A stretch of 64,000 bases of DNA from Micavibrio_A sp041655955 (lineage in GTDB: Bacteria; Pseudomonadota; Alphaproteobacteria; Micavibrionales; Micavibrionaceae). The notes under the pieces are model-generated. The model did not search any database, was not told the DNA's origin, and saw nothing but the letters and a program-made list of their open reading frames with translations. How positions within the stretch are numbered: position 1 is the first letter of the stretch; each line of letters begins with the position of its first letter. Where the stretch lies: positions 868,001-932,000 of the forward strand of contig JBBAEN010000001.1 of assembly GCA_041655955.1 (NCBI GenBank), given 5' to 3'. Below are positions 58,507 to 64,000 of the stretch, piece after piece. Made by a program: the position numbers and the translations under genes.

Positions 58507-58947
58507 ATGCAGTATCTCCATACGATGGTCAGGATTACCGATATTAACGCGAGCCTCGATTTTTATTGCGGCAAGCTTGGCATGGTCGAAATTCGCCGCG
58601 TGGAAAACGACAAAGGCCGCTTCACGCTGATTTTTCTGGCCGCATCCGGCGATGCCGAACGGGCGCGGGATGCAGAAGCGCCGCTGCTGGAGCTGACCTA
58701 TAACTGGGAGCCGGAAGAGTATAAAGGCGGGCGCAATTTCGGCCATCTCGCCTACCGCGTCGATAATATCTATGATACATGCGCAAAACTTCAGGAAGCA
58801 GGAGTCACCATCAACCGCCCGCCGCGCGATGGATATATGGCTTTCATCCGATCGCCGGACGGTATTTCCATCGAATTGCTACAAAAAGGCGAAGCGCTGG
58901 AACCTCGGGAACCATGGGCAAGCGCGCCCAATACCGGAGAATGGTAA
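58507..58947 (+). CDS. gloA: Lactoylglutathione lyase (glyoxalase I)
   Basis: GloA turns the methylglyoxal-glutathione hemithioacetal into lactoylglutathione. The 146 residues hold the four metal ligands in family positions: His5 (QYLHTMVRITD), Glu in PLLELTYNWE, His in NFGHLAYRV and Glu in GISIELLQ. The ligand pattern is that of nickel-type enzymes, as in E. coli. It is divergent from lpxC and has its own promoter. Confidence 0.95.
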   Translation: MQYLHTMVRITDINASLDFYCGKLGMVEIRRVENDKGRFTLIFLAASGDAERARDAEAPLLELTYNWEPEEYKGGRNFGHLAYRVDNIYDTCAKLQEAGVTINRPPRDGYMAFIRSPDGISIELLQKGEALEPREPWASAPNTGEW

Positions 58948-59125
58948 ACGCCCCGGTTCTAAAAGCAAAACCAACTTGAACCGGCGCGCGATTTCACCAG
59001 AAAAAACCTTCAAAAAAACTTTCATAAGCCGTAAATCATCTCCCGTGGCTCGCCACGGCCGCTATGCACCGAATAGCTTCTGGCTTTTTGGGCTTAATTA
59101 TAAAATTCGCGAACCGCAAAGACAG

Positions 59126-59148
59126 CAAAAAACCCGCCTTGCGGCGGG
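59126..59148 (-). terminator. rRNA operon terminator
   Basis: On the minus strand CCCGCC-GCAA-GGCGGG (59133-59148) is a tight tetraloop hairpin followed by TTTTTT. It lies about 60 bases after 5S and ends the rRNA operon. Confidence 0.9.
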
Positions 59149-59206
59149 CTGTTTGAGATGGTTTGCACATCGTGGATAGGTCATGAAGGTTCATGTGGAT
59201 TTGGAA

Positions 59207-59324
59207 GACTTGGCAATGACCTACTCTCCCACGTCTTAAGACGAAGTACCATCGGCGCTAAGGCTTTTCACGGTCCAGTTCGGAATGGGATGGGGTGTTT
59301 CGCTCTCGCTAAAATCACCAAGTC
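59207..59324 (-). rRNA. rrf: 5S ribosomal RNA
   Basis: About 118 bases with the ACTTGGTGA...TTGCCAAGT closing helix. Loop sequences CGAAACACCCCATCCCATTC and CCGAACTGG are typical of 5S. Beyond the helix, TCATGTGG (59191-59198) and CCACATGA (59333-59340) continue the pairing as a processing stem. Ends are approximate. Confidence 0.93.
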
Positions 59325-59373
59325 ATCCAAAGCCACATGAAAAAGTAAAGACGAACATTCCAGCTTAAACGCT

Positions 59374-62193
<2,820 letters not shown>

Positions 62194-62425
62194 CCGCTGC
62201 AAGAAAGAGAACTGGTATTTTCTTACAGCATGATTTCTCAGCATTTAAGTTAGACATTCGTCATGTTCCTAACAGAGAACATGACTCTATGTTGTTTGTC
62301 TTTACTTGCTTCATCAATACGGGGTTCGTATTGACGAAACAACTTCATAACCTATTCACGATGTACAAGAACCGAGAAGAAAACATTCTTCATTGAAACG
62401 TCACGCATGGCGCTTCAAAAAAGAA

Positions 62426-62501
62426 TGGTGGAGACGAGGAGGATCGAACTCCCGACCTCCTGAATGCAAATCAGGCGCTCTCCCAGCTGAGCTACGTCCC
62501 C
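62426..62501 (-). tRNA. tRNA-Ala (anticodon TGC)
   Basis: 76 bases with encoded CCA. The acceptor stem is GGGGACG with CGTCTCC, giving the G3-U70 wobble that is the alanine identity element. The anticodon loop reads TTTGCAT. It lies between 23S and tRNA-Ile in the rRNA spacer. Confidence 0.96.
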
Positions 62502-62511
62502 ATTCGAAAAA

Positions 62512-62588
<77 letters not shown>

Positions 62589-62710
62589 GCACAAAATTTT
62601 CCCTTACGGGCTTTTTCGACTTTGTTCGGTTCTACACAAGAAAGAGAAGATGCGAAGACAGCAGCACCAAGGTGCGGCTATTAAAAGCAGATATGCCGAA
62701 CACATCCTTA

Positions 62711-64000
<1,290 letters not shown>

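Noticed and set aside
58948..59206. tRNA gene after 5S rRNA
   Set aside because: Many Alphaproteobacteria have tRNA-fMet here, but the sequence shows only the operon terminator.

Overview
The window is a piece of an alphaproteobacterial chromosome, mostly GC-rich (roughly 55-60% by eye). The evidence is the 16S/23S/5S operon with Ile and Ala tRNAs in the spacer, the three-part pntAA-pntAB-pntB transhydrogenase, a DUF1476 (F1-ATPase zeta) protein, a 41-residue L36 without zinc ligands, a homodimeric-type isocitrate dehydrogenase, and the lpxC-bamD-recN-ligA and mreB-mreC-mreD-mrdA-rodA clusters. I cannot name the genus from sequence reading alone.

Layout. 1-3.8 kb: accessory and envelope genes. 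These are the end of an unknown gene, an AT-rich cysteine-rich DUF4189-like/PDZ/SH3b protein, an I78 inhibitor-like lipoprotein, and a membrane protein plus lipoprotein pair. 3.8-20.1 kb: housekeeping genes lepA, an HU protein with a long Lys/Ala tail, prmB, acnA, yggT, folD, an unusual isocitrate dehydrogenase, msrB, nhaA and a DMT exporter, with several small unknown genes between them.

20.1-36.5 kb: a T7-like podovirus morphogenesis cassette on the minus strand. Read in its own direction it runs: two small proteins, portal, Bbp19-like protein, scaffold, major capsid, two small virion proteins, tail adaptor (gp11-like), tail nozzle (gp12-like), internal core-like protein, tail spike, probable small terminase, large terminase, a membrane/coiled-coil protein, SleB-type endolysin and 3-TM holin. 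A divergent S24-type repressor sits at its right end behind a cluster of palindromes and appears to be translated from a leaderless mRNA. No integrase, recombinase, replication or RNA polymerase gene is visible. A plus-strand PilZ-domain gene with its own promoter is inserted between scaffold and capsid. The cassette is either a degraded prophage or a domesticated particle-producing element. It is the most unusual part of the window.

36.9-58.9 kb: housekeeping genes again. They comprise pyrE-nadK, purC, the ATPase-zeta-like gene, bolA-grxD, the rod-shape cluster mreB-mreC-mreD-mrdA-rodA (minus strand), rpmJ, a cyclic-nucleotide-binding/EAL protein, pntAA-pntAB-pntB with a monoacylglycerol-lipase-like hydrolase, then lpxC-bamD-recN-ligA (minus strand) and gloA.

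59.1-64.0 kb: an rRNA operon on the minus strand (16S truncated by the window edge, tRNA-Ile(GAT), tRNA-Ala(TGC), 23S, 5S, terminator), with long complementary flanks around 23S and 5S that look like RNase processing stems.

All calls rest on reading motifs and arrangement; no database search was run. Start codons were moved inward from the longest reading frame where a ribosome binding site or family length argued for it.
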